The notes: generated from the sequence alone by a model not told the origin. DNA of 64,000 bases from Amaurobius ferox (GCA_951213105.1 OX578144.1:83155015-83219014); one strand, 5' to 3'. Counted from the stretch's first letter, positions 22,888-34,204 are shown. Numbers and translations are program-made.

Positions 22888-23530
22888 TATTAACACTTTC
22901 CAACATAATTTTAAAGTATTTATGACTTTGTTCATTCTGTCTGTCTGTACGTTTGCAAGATAACTGCTTAAAATATGACTAAATGTTATTGAGACGGTCT
23001 GTGGGATATATGGAAATGTAAAAAAAATAATATCAGCCAATTAGTTTTGGATTTAATCCGGGTTGAAAATACGAAATACTTTGAATCCTATGGGACCTAA
23101 TTTTTCAAACATTTTTTAAGTGGAATTAAAATTCACAAATTGCTTTGAAAATTTTAAGAAATATTAAAATTATTACGTAAAATGTATAAACAAAATTTCA
23201 TCAAAATATGTTAGTATTTTAAATAAAAATTGAAATAATAACTACAACCATATCACGTTATCAACCATGAGATTTCGTAACTCATTGCAATATAAAATAT
23301 GGCATCCATTTTTTTTCGCTTAGTAAAAATCGTGATTTTTAAGAAACGCTTATATTTATATTTAGTGATGCATCCGTCCTAAAACCGTTTTATTTTTGCA
23401 TATTATCTTTGTATCTAAGTTCTGTGCTTACACAATTACAATATTTACTTACTTGTTTTGTTTAATTTCACTTACTTGTTTTGAACAGTTTTTGTAAGTT
23501 GTTTATTAAATTGTGTTCTGTAATTTCTTC
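22888..23530 (+). mobile_element. Family B element, right-truncated
   Basis: Begins 'aacactttccaacata' with a decayed return arm, then 'ctgtctgtctgt', 'gagacggtctgt', 'aattagttttgg', 'ccgggttgaaaa' and 'ctatgggacctaa', as in the copies at 5187 and 38895. It loses similarity after about 23400-23530 and lacks the distal palindrome. It retains the ancestral ctttccaac arm better than the longer copies. Confidence 0.8.
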
Positions 23531-24459
23531 ACTTTCTTCATACATCTTCTGTCATTCTTGTGTTTCATCATTTCATGGAACAGTACGTTCTAACTGTTAG
23601 GCTCAACCGCTTGAGTTACGACCATGCACTATATGACGAAAAGTACTTGTTTAGGTGTGTTCTATCACCCCCTTAGTTGCATTATTTATCCTTGACTGGA
23701 TAACTCAATTTTGAAAATTTCACCCATTTTTATCACCCAACTTTCCACTAGGCCTGAGTCTAATACTGATTACCATACTTTCCACTACTTTTCACTTATC
23801 CTGACTACTTTCCACTTGCCCTGAGTCCGAAACTGATTGCTATTTTTAAAAGTCTTCATTCAAAAACATTTTACGTTCAAGTTCAATATTATGATCATTC
23901 CGGTTTCCACTCGCTTTAACGATTAGAAGTAGAATGCTCGGCTACAAGCATTTCTACTCACACATGATGACAGTACCTGTAAGTTTATATTTCTATTTTT
24001 TATATTTCTGGTTTTTAATTCTTTCAGATTTTATTATTTCACCTTCCATTACCCAGTAAACAGTTCCAATGGTGCCTATAGGAAAATACTATCGCCATTT
24101 TCAGAAACTGGCTAATCTTTTGGTTTTAAATCAAATTGTATGATTGTCCTGATGAGGATGCAATTTCGAACTAGCCGCTATTTTTATGTAGTTTCAACTG
24201 ATTTTTCTCCAAGTCTTGATCTTTTATCTTCAGCTAATTATTATTGCCTTTTCTCATTTTTGCCGTAATTGCTTTTTCTTATTTTTTATATATATATATT
24301 TATGTATATATATATTTAATTATAATATTTGTATACTAATATTCCTGCATCTACATGCCATTATAAGTTACCTATTATTTTTATCTTTAGTTTTGGTCTA
24401 TAGTTACTTATTTGTAACATATATGCTAGAGATGATTTCTTCGTACTTACCGTAGTTAA

Positions 24460-24462
<3 letters not shown>
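23531..24462. other. AT-rich stretch with a 63-bp duplication
   Basis: At about 23740-23840 a unit 'ctttccact...cctgagtc..aactgatt' occurs twice about 63 bp apart. Nothing else recognised. Confidence 0.5.

Positions 24463-24544
<82 letters not shown>
24463..24544. repeat. (AT)n microsatellite
   Basis: About 41 perfect AT dinucleotides, immediately before the hAT pseudogene. Confidence 0.97.
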
Positions 24545-24547
<3 letters not shown>

Positions 24548-25416
24548 GTTTATTTTAAGGTATATTTCCCCCAAAATGGACAAATGGCTAAAGAGGAAGG
24601 TTGTGGATGCAGATGCAAAGATGCAACAGATCTTAAGGCAGGATGCATTGAACTTACAGGAAATTAAACCAGCATCTGTAGCTCTTAAGAAAAGCGGATG
24701 TATCTATAATAAATTATATTTGCAGTTTGTACATTTTGTACATATTTTAACAGTAAGTATGACGACCAACTACCGCTGTCCTTATTGTATAATGAAACGT
24801 TGGCGATCCAAAGCATGAAGGCTACAAAATTAATAAGGCATCATAATGCGAAACATGCTACTTATTCAAAGAAGCCTGCAGGATATTTAAAAAAAAAATC
24901 AATAAAACAAATTTAAAATGCATTTTAAAAATGTCCGTTTGGTTAGGAAAAATATTTATTAACATCTTAAGAAGCTTCAGATTTAATAGCAAAAGCTAAA
25001 AATCCATACACATCTGGTGAAAACCTTGTTTCACAGTGCTAATTACGGAAACGATTCACCGACAGAAGAATGCAGACGAATTACGGGAAATTCCTTTCTG
25101 CCAAGGATGTAGCTACTAAAGGAATTTCAGATAATAGTGATGATCAGTTTCAACTAAGTATTCTGAGAATTAAAGGAAGCCTGATATTTCCAATTTAAAT
25201 TGACCAGCCAGTCTACAGACGTTACAAATTTGTCTAAACACTTAGTTTATACCAGATACTGTAATATGAGAGTTATATGCATGAAGATTTACTGTTTTGT
25301 CGGCCTATGAATAACCGTACAACAAATGAAGATATTTTAAAAAGGTTAATGATTTTGTCTTTTTGAGGAAGAAAGTTTAGATTGGAATAATTGTGCTAGT
25401 ACACACGGCGCAAACT

Positions 25417-25488
25417 ATTTCCCGGCCGTCCAAACAGTTACCTTACACCTTTCTGGTAGATCGGACGCTCTGGGTCTCAACAACAACA
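25417..25488 (+). mobile_element. SINE 1 tail fragment, 5'-truncated insertion
   Basis: Only the last 72 bp of the SINE: 'tttcccggccgtccaaacag', 'ccttacacctttctggtaga', 'tcggacgctctgggtc' and (CAA)n. Flanked by acacggcgcaaact at 25403-25416 and 25489-25502, so it has its own apparent target duplication although it directly abuts the next SINE. Confidence 0.85.
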
Positions 25489-25502
25489 ACACGGCGCAAA
25501 CT

Positions 25503-25885
25503 GCCAACGGCCCTACCGTGAAAAAACACTGGTTCTCATTAGATCCCCGAAGTCAAGCAGCATCGGGCGCAGTTAGTACTTGGGTAGGTGACCACCTGGG
25601 AGCACCGCGTGCTGTTGGCACATTTCGGACGCGGTAACAAGGTGGTTTGCGCGCTGGATTTGCACGCTGTCACAACTGCCGCCGTGTTCACGCGGTGTGC
25701 GATTACGTTAAACATGCGGTCCGTAAGTCCTTCCGAGAGGTTGGTGGTAGGGGAAGGAGGGTACGGTCCCTGTGGATGCCTCCCCCACTGGGTTCCGATC
25801 TAAATTGGGTGGCACTTCCCGGCCGTCTAAACGATTACCATACCCCTTTCAGGTAAGTCGGACGGTCAGGGTCTCAACAACAACA
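25503..25885 (+). mobile_element. 5S-headed SINE (SINE 1, 5S form)
   Basis: Residues 25503-25620 are a mutated 5S rRNA sequence (gccaacggccctaccgtg ... gtacttgggtaggtgaccac ... gcgtgctgttggc). Next comes a tRNA-type stretch with A-box-like 'gcggtaacaaggtggtttgcg' but no B box, then the body shared with the tRNA-headed form (ctgccgccgtgttcacgcgg, ccttccgagaggttggtgg, gtccctgtggatgcctcccc, aaattgggtggcactt) and a (CAA)n tail. Right-hand target copy acacggtgcaaact at 25886-25899. Confidence 0.9.
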
Positions 25886-26290
25886 ACACGGTGCAAACTA
25901 TCAAAGACTTTCAAAAGAAAATCTGGAGTCACAGCTGTAGCAAAGAGTCTCAGTTGAGATTGTTTGCAAATTTATGCAAGGATATTGGGTCTGATTACAA
26001 ACCTCTTTTACTACATACAGAAATTAAGTGGTTATCATAGGGGCGAGTGTTGAAACAATTAAAAAAGTGCAAAGATATTTTTTTCAGGAAAAATATATAA
26101 TGTTCCTAATATCTTCTACGATGAGACTTGGGTTTTGCAATTGTGTTATTTATCAGATACATTTGAGAAACTTGAAGCATTGAATATATCCCTGCACAGT
26201 AAGAATACAGACATATTAATTTTGCATGATGCAATTCACGCTTTTGTGAAAAATATAAACTTATTTCTAATAATTATAAAATAATAAAAC

Positions 26291-26504
26291 AATGATAAAT
26301 TGTAAAACACATTTATAATTTATCGATAATTATATATTTTAAATGCGTATACATCTCATTATACATTTGGAAATATATTAAATTGCAAAAGTTAGAAAAA
26401 AACATGTTATTTTAGGAGATAACAAATATATATAAAGAACCTAAATTTTCAGGACGGTTATGGTGACGAACCGCCCCCCCCCCCCCACTTCTCTGGTTAC
26501 ATCC
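26291..26504. other. AT-rich stretch with poly-C
   Basis: No gene. A poly-C run of about 14 bases at 26473-26486. Confidence 0.5.
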
Positions 26505-26760
26505 GTGCGCTCACAAAACTATTCCCGTGTCTCCGCGGAATATGAACACGATAAATTTGTGTGTCCAAAAGTTCCTTCAAGATGTGATGGCTTAAGGGAA
26601 ATAATGACATGGTAAGGCAATTGCCATCCCCATTGGTTTCCGTACCTTACTCATAGACGTAAAAGATACTATATATGTCTATAACTTTACTATGGGGGGG
26701 GGGTTATATCCCGGTCAGATACCTTACACCTTCAGGTACGTCGGACAGTCAGAGGAGTAC
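26505..26760 (+). mobile_element. degenerate SINE 1 body
   Basis: Strongly mutated copy: 'actattcccgtgtctccgcg', 'gtgtccaaaagttcctt', 'ccattggtttccgt', 'ggtcagataccttacacctt' and 'gtcggacagtcagag'. It contains a poly-G run near 26695-26703. Older than its neighbour at 26868. Confidence 0.7.
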
Positions 26761-26867
26761 AGTTGACTAGCAGCTGGCGTATGTGTCTGCCAATCGAAAC
26801 GGAAAAGTCTCGGTAAGATTTACAGGTAATGGTACAGCAGCTCCTTCATTTATTTGCAGTCCCATGT

Positions 26868-27254
26868 TGTTGTTGTTGAGACCCAGACCGTCCGACCTAC
26901 CAGAAAGGTGTAAGGTAACTGTGTGGACGGCCGGGAAGTGCCACCCAATTTAGACCGGAACCCAGTGGGGGAGGCATTCACAGGGACCGTACCCTCCTTC
27001 CCCTACCACCAACCTCTCGGAAGGACTTAAGGACCCACATGTTTAACGTGATCGTACTCCGCATGAACACGGCGGCATTTGTGGTAGCGTGCAAATCTAG
27101 CGCGCAAACCACGGGGATACCGCACCCGAGATGGCCAACAGCACGCGGTGTTCCGAGGTGGTCACCCACCAAGTACTAACCGCGCCCGATGCTGCTTGAC
27201 TTCGGTGATCTAACGAGAACCGGTGTTTTCAGCACGGTACGGCCGTTGGCCCAC
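26868..27254 (-). mobile_element. full-length 5S-headed SINE
   Basis: The best-preserved example. On the minus strand: 5S head from 27250 down to about 27137 with recognisable internal control region, then gggtgcggtatccccgtggt (tRNA A-box type) and no B box, then the common body and a (CAA)n tail ending at 26868. It is flanked by the 14-bp target duplication ttgcagtcccatgt at 26854-26867 and 27255-27268. Length 387 bp, the same as the copy at 42437. Non-coding; the reading frame in its body is not a gene. Confidence 0.95.
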
Positions 27255-27268
27255 TTGCAGTCCCATGT

Positions 27269-27690
27269 GTAAGATGCATTTTGATCACCTTGTATTTCGT
27301 GCATCATATTATAGGAAATGCGTCGTATCGTAGCGTTGTACCATGTTCCATATTATAGGAAATCCGCATTACGAATGATGATGGCGAAATGTTTAGTTTG
27401 ATGCGCCGGGCGACAGTGCTTAAAACGCCAGAAGGTGACGTCAGCAGACATATATTGATAAACGAAGACGATTTTATTTAGTGGTTCCTAAAATGTTTGT
27501 ACAGAGAATTTCACATCTTCTTGTATACAATGCAATAATGATTAATACTCAACTAATTTGTAAACTAGATTTTATTCTCAAGTTATCGACGTATTCGCAA
27601 ATCACTGTTACACTTATAACGTAACATTGCTTTATGGACAATGATCATTATTTTCTTAAATACAGCATACATGTAATAAACTATTCTACA
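27269..27690. other. unassigned stretch
   Basis: A short repeat, 'atattataggaaat', occurs twice (about 27309 and 27352). Nothing else recognised. Confidence 0.45.
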
Positions 27691-27691
27691 G

Positions 27692-27838
27692 GTTTTAAAG
27701 GCAAAAACAGACATCTTCTTCAGGGCCGACAAGAAACGCGAACTCACTTACTTAAGTCAGATAGGCAAATGACTAAGTGAGGTCACACTCTTATCAGTCC
27801 AGAAGAAGGAGGCTATTTGGTGCCTTTGAAACAGGCAG
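27692..27838. repeat. imperfect palindromic foldback of about 147 bp
   Basis: Left arm ggttttaaaggca ... catcttcttcagg ... cacttacttaagtca pairs imperfectly with the right arm tgactaagtgagg ... ccagaagaagga ... tgcctttgaaac. A related half-copy is at about 59622-59695 (ggtttgaaaggcaaaagag, cttcttctcc, cctcacttaatcaag), so it is a dispersed element. Probably a foldback MITE. Confidence 0.65.
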
Positions 27839-29209
27839 ACCAGTTAATTATTGTATGTATTCTGTGTTTTCGAAGTTTTAATTTATCGTGTTATTATTGC
27901 AGCACTTTTGGAGCGATTATTGATTAGTTTTCTTAGAAAAGTTCCTGAACAAGCGTTATAATTCTGAAAATTCTTAACTAATGGCTTATATTAACAGACT
28001 TCCCTCAAACTTGCCAAATCTGCACCATTTTCATGCTTCATGGACATCGACGTTATAGGAATTGTTTAAAGTTTGCTTTGCAGAAATAATAAGATTAATA
28101 TAGTAAGGACGATGCAAGTGGAAAATTTCAAAAACAAATTTCGTTCATATTTCCTTTATTTATCTCCTCCTCTCAGTTAAATCAATGCAAAGTTTTTCCT
28201 TGCATCTTTGTTTGAAATACCAGGAAATTTATCAGCGAGAGCTAAATATAATTGATTAATGCAAATTTATCTAAGGATACTTATAATACTGAAGGCAGTT
28301 AGTAAATAAATAAAGTATTATCAAAATTATTCAAAATAAACTTCGTTTAATTGCATTTTTGCAACATGTATCAAATATTAATAATCCATCTCTTATTTTA
28401 CTTTAAATTACACAAAATATAGAGTTATGCTTTATTTCAATAGATTAAAAATTAAATACATATAAATGATTTTTTACATTTCATTTTTATACAACTATTT
28501 AATTAAATTAATAAAATTGTAATACTGGATTGGCTATTTTTTTCAGATGTTACGTTTTCGGCTTCGGAAGCAAGCAAATGTTTCATTATTCATGTCCTGT
28601 ATTCAAGGAAATTTTGCTATTTCATATTTGATATTAAACTATATTTAGTCTATTGTTAAAATTATAAACACATTTTAACTATCATTTTGATATATTTTAC
28701 AGTGTATAACTCTAATGAATGGACTGTAAACCATATTCGGCTTCTGGTGCACCTTCCAACTTATGGAACGCTGATGCCCGTGTTTGCAAATCTGTAAAAT
28801 CTGAAGTTAAGAGGTTTCTTGAATCTGAAACCTTTGTTTTCTATCAGAAATTTACTAACAGAATATACCTCAAGACGTTTATTGCAATATATGGAAAAGA
28901 ACGAAGTTTTGTCTTTAAATTAATCCACTATATCAGATAAGCTACAAATATATAAGAATAAATAATTCATATATTATAATTTACAATAAATACCACTTTT
29001 GTACTCGAATTCAAATAAATTTAATTTAATATTCGAAAGAAAGGTTTTAAGTGTAGTAAATAATACGTTTTCTTTAAATATGCGGATTAGCTACCTGAAA
29101 CTATGTAGCACCTCATATCTCTCTACATTAAAAAACAAAAACTGGGTTCAGGTGCCGTCGCTAAACATATCCTTTTAAAATAGAAATATTTTCTGCCAAG
29201 GTCTATGTC
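27839..29209. other. AT-rich stretch, no convincing gene
   Basis: A 73-codon frame at 28719-28940 starts with an ATG soon after 'tatattttacag', which resembles a splice acceptor, but I recognise no domain and no donor. I do not call it a gene. Confidence 0.45.
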
Positions 29210-29790
29210 ATGAAATGATATACGTATTGTGGAAGACAGGAGGTGGAGGAACACGAAGTAATAACCGGGAGTTGGAGCGCGTCAGCGAACAAGAGTCGGA
29301 GCACAACCGGGCGTATTATGCCTGGGTAACGGGCGGAAAGAAATAGATTGCAAAGCGAGCTCCGTCGGTTGGTGAGTGCCATCAAGCAAGGGGGCAATGT
29401 CCTCGAGCTCCTGGAGTTGGTGATCGGAGTGAAAGAGCTCGGGGAGGAAACACGGAACGAAGTCCCAACGGGCGTAATACGCCTGCGTAGCAAAAGATCT
29501 AGAAAAGCGATCGAAAAGGAGGCGGAGTCCACTGGCACTTGAAGTTGGCAAGCGTCAGCAAGTGACATGAGGGGTTGTGTGTATCAGCATGGAGACATTA
29601 TGTACATCGGCAAAAGACGATTGTGTACATCGGCTGAATTGAAACAGTTAGCAAAGCGAAATCAGGGGTCGGTGAGTACCAGTGAGCAAGGGATGAGCCC
29701 CAACGGGCGCATTATGATTGTCTAGCAGGCGGAACGAATGAACTTGTGAAACAAGCTCAGTGAATTGCGGACATTCGAGAGCGTAAGTGA
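29210..29790. other. GC-rich island with internal repeats, unidentified
   Basis: About 580 bp of far higher GC content than anything around it. Three degenerate internal units share 'agcaaagcga', 'tcggttggtgag(t)', 'aagcaaggg', 'caacgggcg(t/c)(a)ttatg' and 'cgggcgga'. Open frames exist on both strands (29348-29542 plus, 64 codons; 29203-29568 minus, 121 codons) but neither shows a domain I know; overlapping frames in a GC-rich repeat are expected by chance. Could be a transferred fragment, an old element or an expressed satellite. Confidence 0.5.
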
Positions 29791-30558
29791 GCAAGGAGGA
29801 ACTCTAGTATTGTAAATTTTTTATAATTTTACAGTACATCCTCTTTCCCTATACTTTAATTAATCTTTATCAATGATTTACTTTATACAAAATAACGAAC
29901 TTTGCTAGTGTATTCAGTTATTTATTTAATACTTAGAATAGAAAGATTTCACCTCTTAATTACAATTTAGGTTCTTTCATATATTAGGAAGTAAGATTAC
30001 TAAGTCATAGCTTTTCTTTGCTTTTTAACCAGCTATTTCATTTGATTACAGTTACCCACTGCTTTCTCGTTATTCTTATTAGATACATTTTCATACTAAT
30101 TTTACCAGAAAATTATAAAAGACTCATAATTATTGTTTAGTGAAGTTTTATTACAGTATATGTTTAAAAAGCTTCCTAGGGTATTGGAAAGGCACTCATG
30201 TACAATTGTACACTAGAAAACTGTTGCATAGATACATTATGATAGATCTAGATTAGATCTAGATAGATCTAGATTAATCTAGATTTAAATAAAATTGCTG
30301 AAAATTGTTTGATTAAATCTTGAAGTATAATATAAATTTAAGATATTTATAATAGTATTTCAAGTTGAAAAACAAGATAATGATAATTTCTGAAGTGATA
30401 ATAAAACTATAGTATTTGGATAAAATGATAATTTAAACTAATTTTTATCGATGTAGACGATTTAAAAATAGTACCTAATTAAATTGATCTTCTAAATGTA
30501 TGTATGCAATGTATCTGCTTTAGAAAACTATTGTCAACTTCAAAAATAAAATAAAAAA
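29791..30558. other. AT-rich stretch with a palindromic repeat
   Basis: At 30243-30287 the motif 'tagatctagat' repeats four times and is itself palindromic. No gene. Confidence 0.55.
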
Positions 30559-31509
30559 TCTGATGTGGGCAGCACATGACTTTCCTTATATAATGCAATG
30601 AATTTACTACTTTTGCAGTAATAAAAATAGATTATTTTTATAGTAGATATTTATATTCTTTCTAAGATATTGAATTTTCGTCAATTACTCTTTATTTTCA
30701 TTGATTTAGTGTCATTTTTATCGATTTGGTGAGTTTTTCGTTAATTTAGCAACATTTAAAAAAGTCGCCAAATTGGCGACATTCCACCAAATTTATTCGT
30801 CGCCAAAATCTCACCAAGCGTTATGGACGGAGAAATAATTTATTCTTACAACAGATTAATGACTATTTGCGTTCAAATACAAAAGTACTACTCAAAGTAT
30901 CTTTTTTCATGAATGGAACAAGCTAGATCCACGAGAATAATGTCACAAAATTTATCGCATGGTATTACATATGAAAAGTAAACATGTTTCTCAATAGGAA
31001 ATATTTGTTTTTTATTTTACATGACTTTTTGATAATTTTTTTTAAATGTGCAATATCTCGAGAACGGTTCATGTTAGCGTTCTAAAAGATATCAATCGTT
31101 TTCGAATGAAAAATTACATAAGAAATGTCTATTTGATTTGTCTATCTACTTTATTAGATGTTTTGATTTTTTGACGATTTTTTCAAAATTTCACTCGAAA
31201 ATTTAGGGGTGTTCTGAACATTCGATTGCGTATAAAATAAATAGGCTTCCAGTGTTTACGGATTGCAATTTTGGTACCAAATTTCGTTCGAATCGGTCCA
31301 TTCGTTCGTCAGTTATCGTCTCCACAGACTCACTGACACACACACACACACAAACACATACACACACACGCACACGCACATCACTTCAAAAATGTTCGAT
31401 TCGTGATCAGAGATTCTTGAAACGTGCTCTCCCGTTGAAAACTCGAATTCTAATTTTCGACCCCGTCACAATACTTTCCTTATAGATTATGTATATAAGG
31501 AAAGTAATA
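30559..31509 (+). mobile_element. Family A non-autonomous element, full length
   Basis: TCTGATGTGGGCAGCACATG at 30559, subterminal actttccttatata, the gccaaa module (about 30690-30810), the conserved body, a (CA)n-like run (about 31331-31375) and a distal hairpin actttccttata/tataaggaaagt (31473-31505). About 951 bp. The (CA)n block is interrupted by other bases, and the reading frame across it is not a gene. Confidence 0.9.
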
Positions 31510-31616
31510 AAAATTAAAGAATGATCACAAGAAACACTTTCTGAACTAAAGCTTATGAATAATATGTATGATTTTCAATCTGATACTGATTTAGATAGAA
31601 ACAGACTTAGCAAGAT

Positions 31617-31815
31617 CCACTGCGAGGATAAGGCTTTTTAATTCCGTCCCAGTAACTCAACGATAGAGCATCGGCTAGCCAGTATGAGGATCCGTAGTTC
31701 GATTCCCGTGTGGAGTTGCATGGTTCTTTACAATTGCATCCGAACAAATCAACCCTGTAGGTTAGTTCAAAGATGTCGCAAGTCTAAAAGTAACCCTAGT
31801 ACGACTAGCACGGAT
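31617..31815 (+). mobile_element. tRNA-like SINE (family 2) with body
   Basis: A leader (ccactgcgaggataagg) then a tRNA-like part (31646-31718: gtcccagtaactc ... agttcgattccc), then a body: catccgaacaaatcaaccc, taggttagttcaaag, agtaaccctagtacgac and agcacggattcag. The body recurs, inverted, at 49585-49665, which defines the family. The B box 'agttcgattcc' is intact apart from one change. Not a functional tRNA, because the acceptor stem is damaged. Confidence 0.8.
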
Positions 31816-31983
31816 TCAGTGGACTTTGGTATATTGGGCGCTGACTTCAAATCGGGAGATAAAATACCACGCAGGAACTTAATTTCGGGGATAAAAAGAT
31901 CAGCAGGAGACAAACTTGAGGTAAAAATAGCAGGAGGTGGTCAGTTAAATTATCAGTTGCACATCATTTTGACGTTAGAGGGT

Positions 31984-32107
31984 GGAGAAATCAGAGTCCA
32001 CTTCGACCATAAGAACTTGCAATTGTGTTGTAGTAGTTCAACGGTAAAGCTGGCCAGTGAAGATCCATGGTTTAATTTCCGGTTGGGACAACATGGTTCT
32101 TTACAGA
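31984..32107 (+). mobile_element. tRNA-like SINE (family 2), second copy
   Basis: Leader 'gagtccacttcgaccataag', tRNA-like part 32026-32095 with a degraded A box and B box ('ggtttaatttcc'), then 'catggttctttac'. It lies about 380 bp after the first copy in the same orientation, so the pair may be a dimer or two insertions. Confidence 0.75.
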
Positions 32108-32475
32108 TTAAAAGGACCAAGGCGTAATAAACAATAAAAAGCCGAATTTTTCATTAAAAAGGGACGTTGAGTTAAAACTCGTAAAAATAAAATCATCTCT
32201 GTTAATTACAAAAATATATAATTTATATACCTTTCATCGTATGAAAAGTACGAATTTTAAGTTTAAAGATGCTAAGCAACAATGCAAACGTCCATTTTAA
32301 TAACTGTATAAGAGTTTGGAAATTATTACGTATGCATATTTTTCGAGACCTGTACACACTTTCAGAAATGCCCGGCAATTTAAGTAGAACTTCTTTTTTC
32401 ATGAATGTAGGTAATAGCATTTGCATAAAGTGTACAGTGGCTGACCATTAGACAAAAACATAAAGTGTACCAAAG
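32108..32475. other. AT-rich stretch, nothing recognised
   Basis: No supported gene. Ends with the left target duplication of the SINE at 32476. Confidence 0.5.
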
Positions 32476-32764
32476 TGGGCGCGGTAGCCCTGTGGTTAGC
32501 GCGCGGAGGTTGCACTCGGTAGTCCCGGGTTCGATTCCCGCCCCTGCCCAAACTGCCGCCGTGTTCACGCGGAGTACGATCACGTTAAACATGTGGGTCC
32601 GTAAGTCATTCCGAGAGGTTGGTGGTAGGGGAAGGAGGGTACGGTCCCTGTGGATGCCTCCCCCACTGGGTTCCGGTCTAAATTGGGTGGCACTTACTGG
32701 CCGTCCAAACAGATACCTTACACCTTTCTGGTAGGTCGGGCGGTCTGGGTCGAAGAAGAAGTAT
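32476..32764 (+). mobile_element. tRNA-headed SINE (SINE 1, tRNA form), full length
   Basis: Head with A box 'gcggtagccctgtggttagc' and perfect B box 'gggttcgattcc', then the body shared with the 5S form (aaactgccgccgtgttcacg ... ttccgagaggttggtgg ... aaattgggtggcactt ... ggtaggtcgggcggtctggg) and a (GAA)n tail. The 11-bp target duplication gtgtaccaaag lies at 32465-32475 and 32765-32775. A recent insertion judging by its clean ends. Predicted proteins across this block are not real. Confidence 0.95.
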
Positions 32765-32775
32765 GTGTACCAAAG

Positions 32776-34117
32776 CAAGAAGAAACACAACTTGAGAAAG
32801 ATCTTTTTAAACGGCCCTTAGAATGGACGTTTACATTGTTGTTTACATTTTCAACTTTTTTTTTCTTTTCATGAAATAAAAGGTTCATAAATTATACATT
32901 TTTGCAAACAGCACAACTTACTTGAGCTACTAACCAAAAAATTGATTTTGGGAATGTTTGTCACGTCTTAGCTCTTTTAAACTTTATATGGAATATGAAT
33001 GTACGAAAAACTGAAGTTAATATAAATAATTGTTGCCTTTTCACTCAAAATATATATTTTTTTATATTTCTAAAGAACATCATGTATTGGACACATTATA
33101 TTTCATTTATTTGTTACTCTAGTTCAAACGTTTTCTGTGTTTTTAAAACAAAATTAAGACATATTTCGACAGCTTCTACCGTCTTCTTGATCAAAGTGCA
33201 GTTTCGCCAAAGCATACTTCAGTTAAGAGTAAATTTTGCAAAGAATTATATTTCCTGCAACTTATTATTTTGAAAAATAGTTACGACATCTTTATTTTAT
33301 ATTTCATTATATGAAGTGCTTTTAAAACCCGTCTGACGTGAAAAAACAACTTTATGCCTTCTAATTATTACGGAAAGCATTTTCTTAATATCTATTGTTG
33401 TTTGTATTGACTTCGGTAGCAATTTGGTTTGGAACAGAGATATGGTTGCAATATAAAAAAAATTAAGTAGCTTGCAAGAAATAAAGTTGAAAGAAGCTTC
33501 TCGTTCAATTGGATGTAATCCTCAAATAAGTATCTGTAAAAAGTATTTTGATCCCGAAAAGAAAGTGTCGAGAAAATTGATATCAATCTGAGCATTGGAC
33601 GTTTTAAAAGAGGTATCAGTCTCACCCGGACATTAGATTGTTTTTTTCACTTAGTATTTAATAAAATCACTATTGTAATACTAAATAATTTTTGAGACCA
33701 CTTTCGCAAGATGTATTATATAAATAGAGGCCGCTTACTTAGAATGTTTTATTTAAGTAACAGGCGCTTATTTAACTTATTTATAAATAGTGGCCACTTA
33801 TGTAAGTAGGGAGTGTTTACGTTAATATTTATAAGTACTGACCGCTTATTTTTCTGACGGATTTCGGTTTTGTAATTTGGGGAGGGGGACATATCAAGTC
33901 TGTTGTGCCGACGTTTACGGGTTGCATGTAATTTTCACTGTTACTTATACGAATCAGATTTATTTATTTTGTTATTTTGTATGAAAACACTGCTTTAACT
34001 CCCGGGAAACGCCTGTTACATTAAAATATTCGATTTAAAGATTTTAACTTGGAAATGCACGTTTAAAGAACTAAACACATTTCAAGCACGTTTCAAATTC
34101 TACGTTTCTGTATATAT

Positions 34118-34121
<4 letters not shown>
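32776..34121. other. AT-rich stretch, short imperfect repeats
   Basis: Between about 33720 and 33850 three imperfect copies of 'tataaatag(a/t)ggccgcttac' and related strings occur. The 92-codon frame at 32995 has no recognisable domain. Nothing else. Confidence 0.45.

Positions 34122-34202
<81 letters not shown>
34122..34202. repeat. (TA)n microsatellite
   Basis: About 40 TA dinucleotides. Confidence 0.97.

Positions 34203-34204
<2 letters not shown>

Larger units (their letters stand above)
24576..26290 (+). pseudogene. hAT-type (ZBED/SCAND3-like) transposase pseudogene
   Basis: Starts ATG with MDKWLKRK, a typical opening of this hAT subgroup, followed by a degraded zinc-finger region (YRCPYCIMKRW near 24770), then in shifting frames pieces matching the family order: a STDVTNLSKHLVYTRYC block (about 25215-25265), SLDWNNCAST (about 25378-25405) and, after the SINE insertions, RLFANLCKDIGSDYKPLLLH and TEIKWLS (about 25955-26037). 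The similarity fades near 26290. Many stops and frame changes; dead. It is interrupted by a partial and a full SINE at 25417-25885. The three copies of the target sequence acacgg(c/t)gcaaact mark where the transposase sequence was split. Confidence 0.88.

Noticed and set aside
27137..27252. A genuine 5S rRNA gene
   Set aside because: The 5S sequence is fused to a SINE body and bounded by target duplications; the three copies are 5S-derived heads and not rDNA units.
28719..28940. 73-codon frame after an acceptor-like tttacag
   Set aside because: No domain and no donor site. Acceptor-like strings are common in AT-rich DNA.
32380..32874. Several open frames of 67-136 codons across the SINE
   Set aside because: All fall inside the tRNA-headed SINE or its reverse strand. 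Similar frames appear in every copy and encode nothing recognisable.
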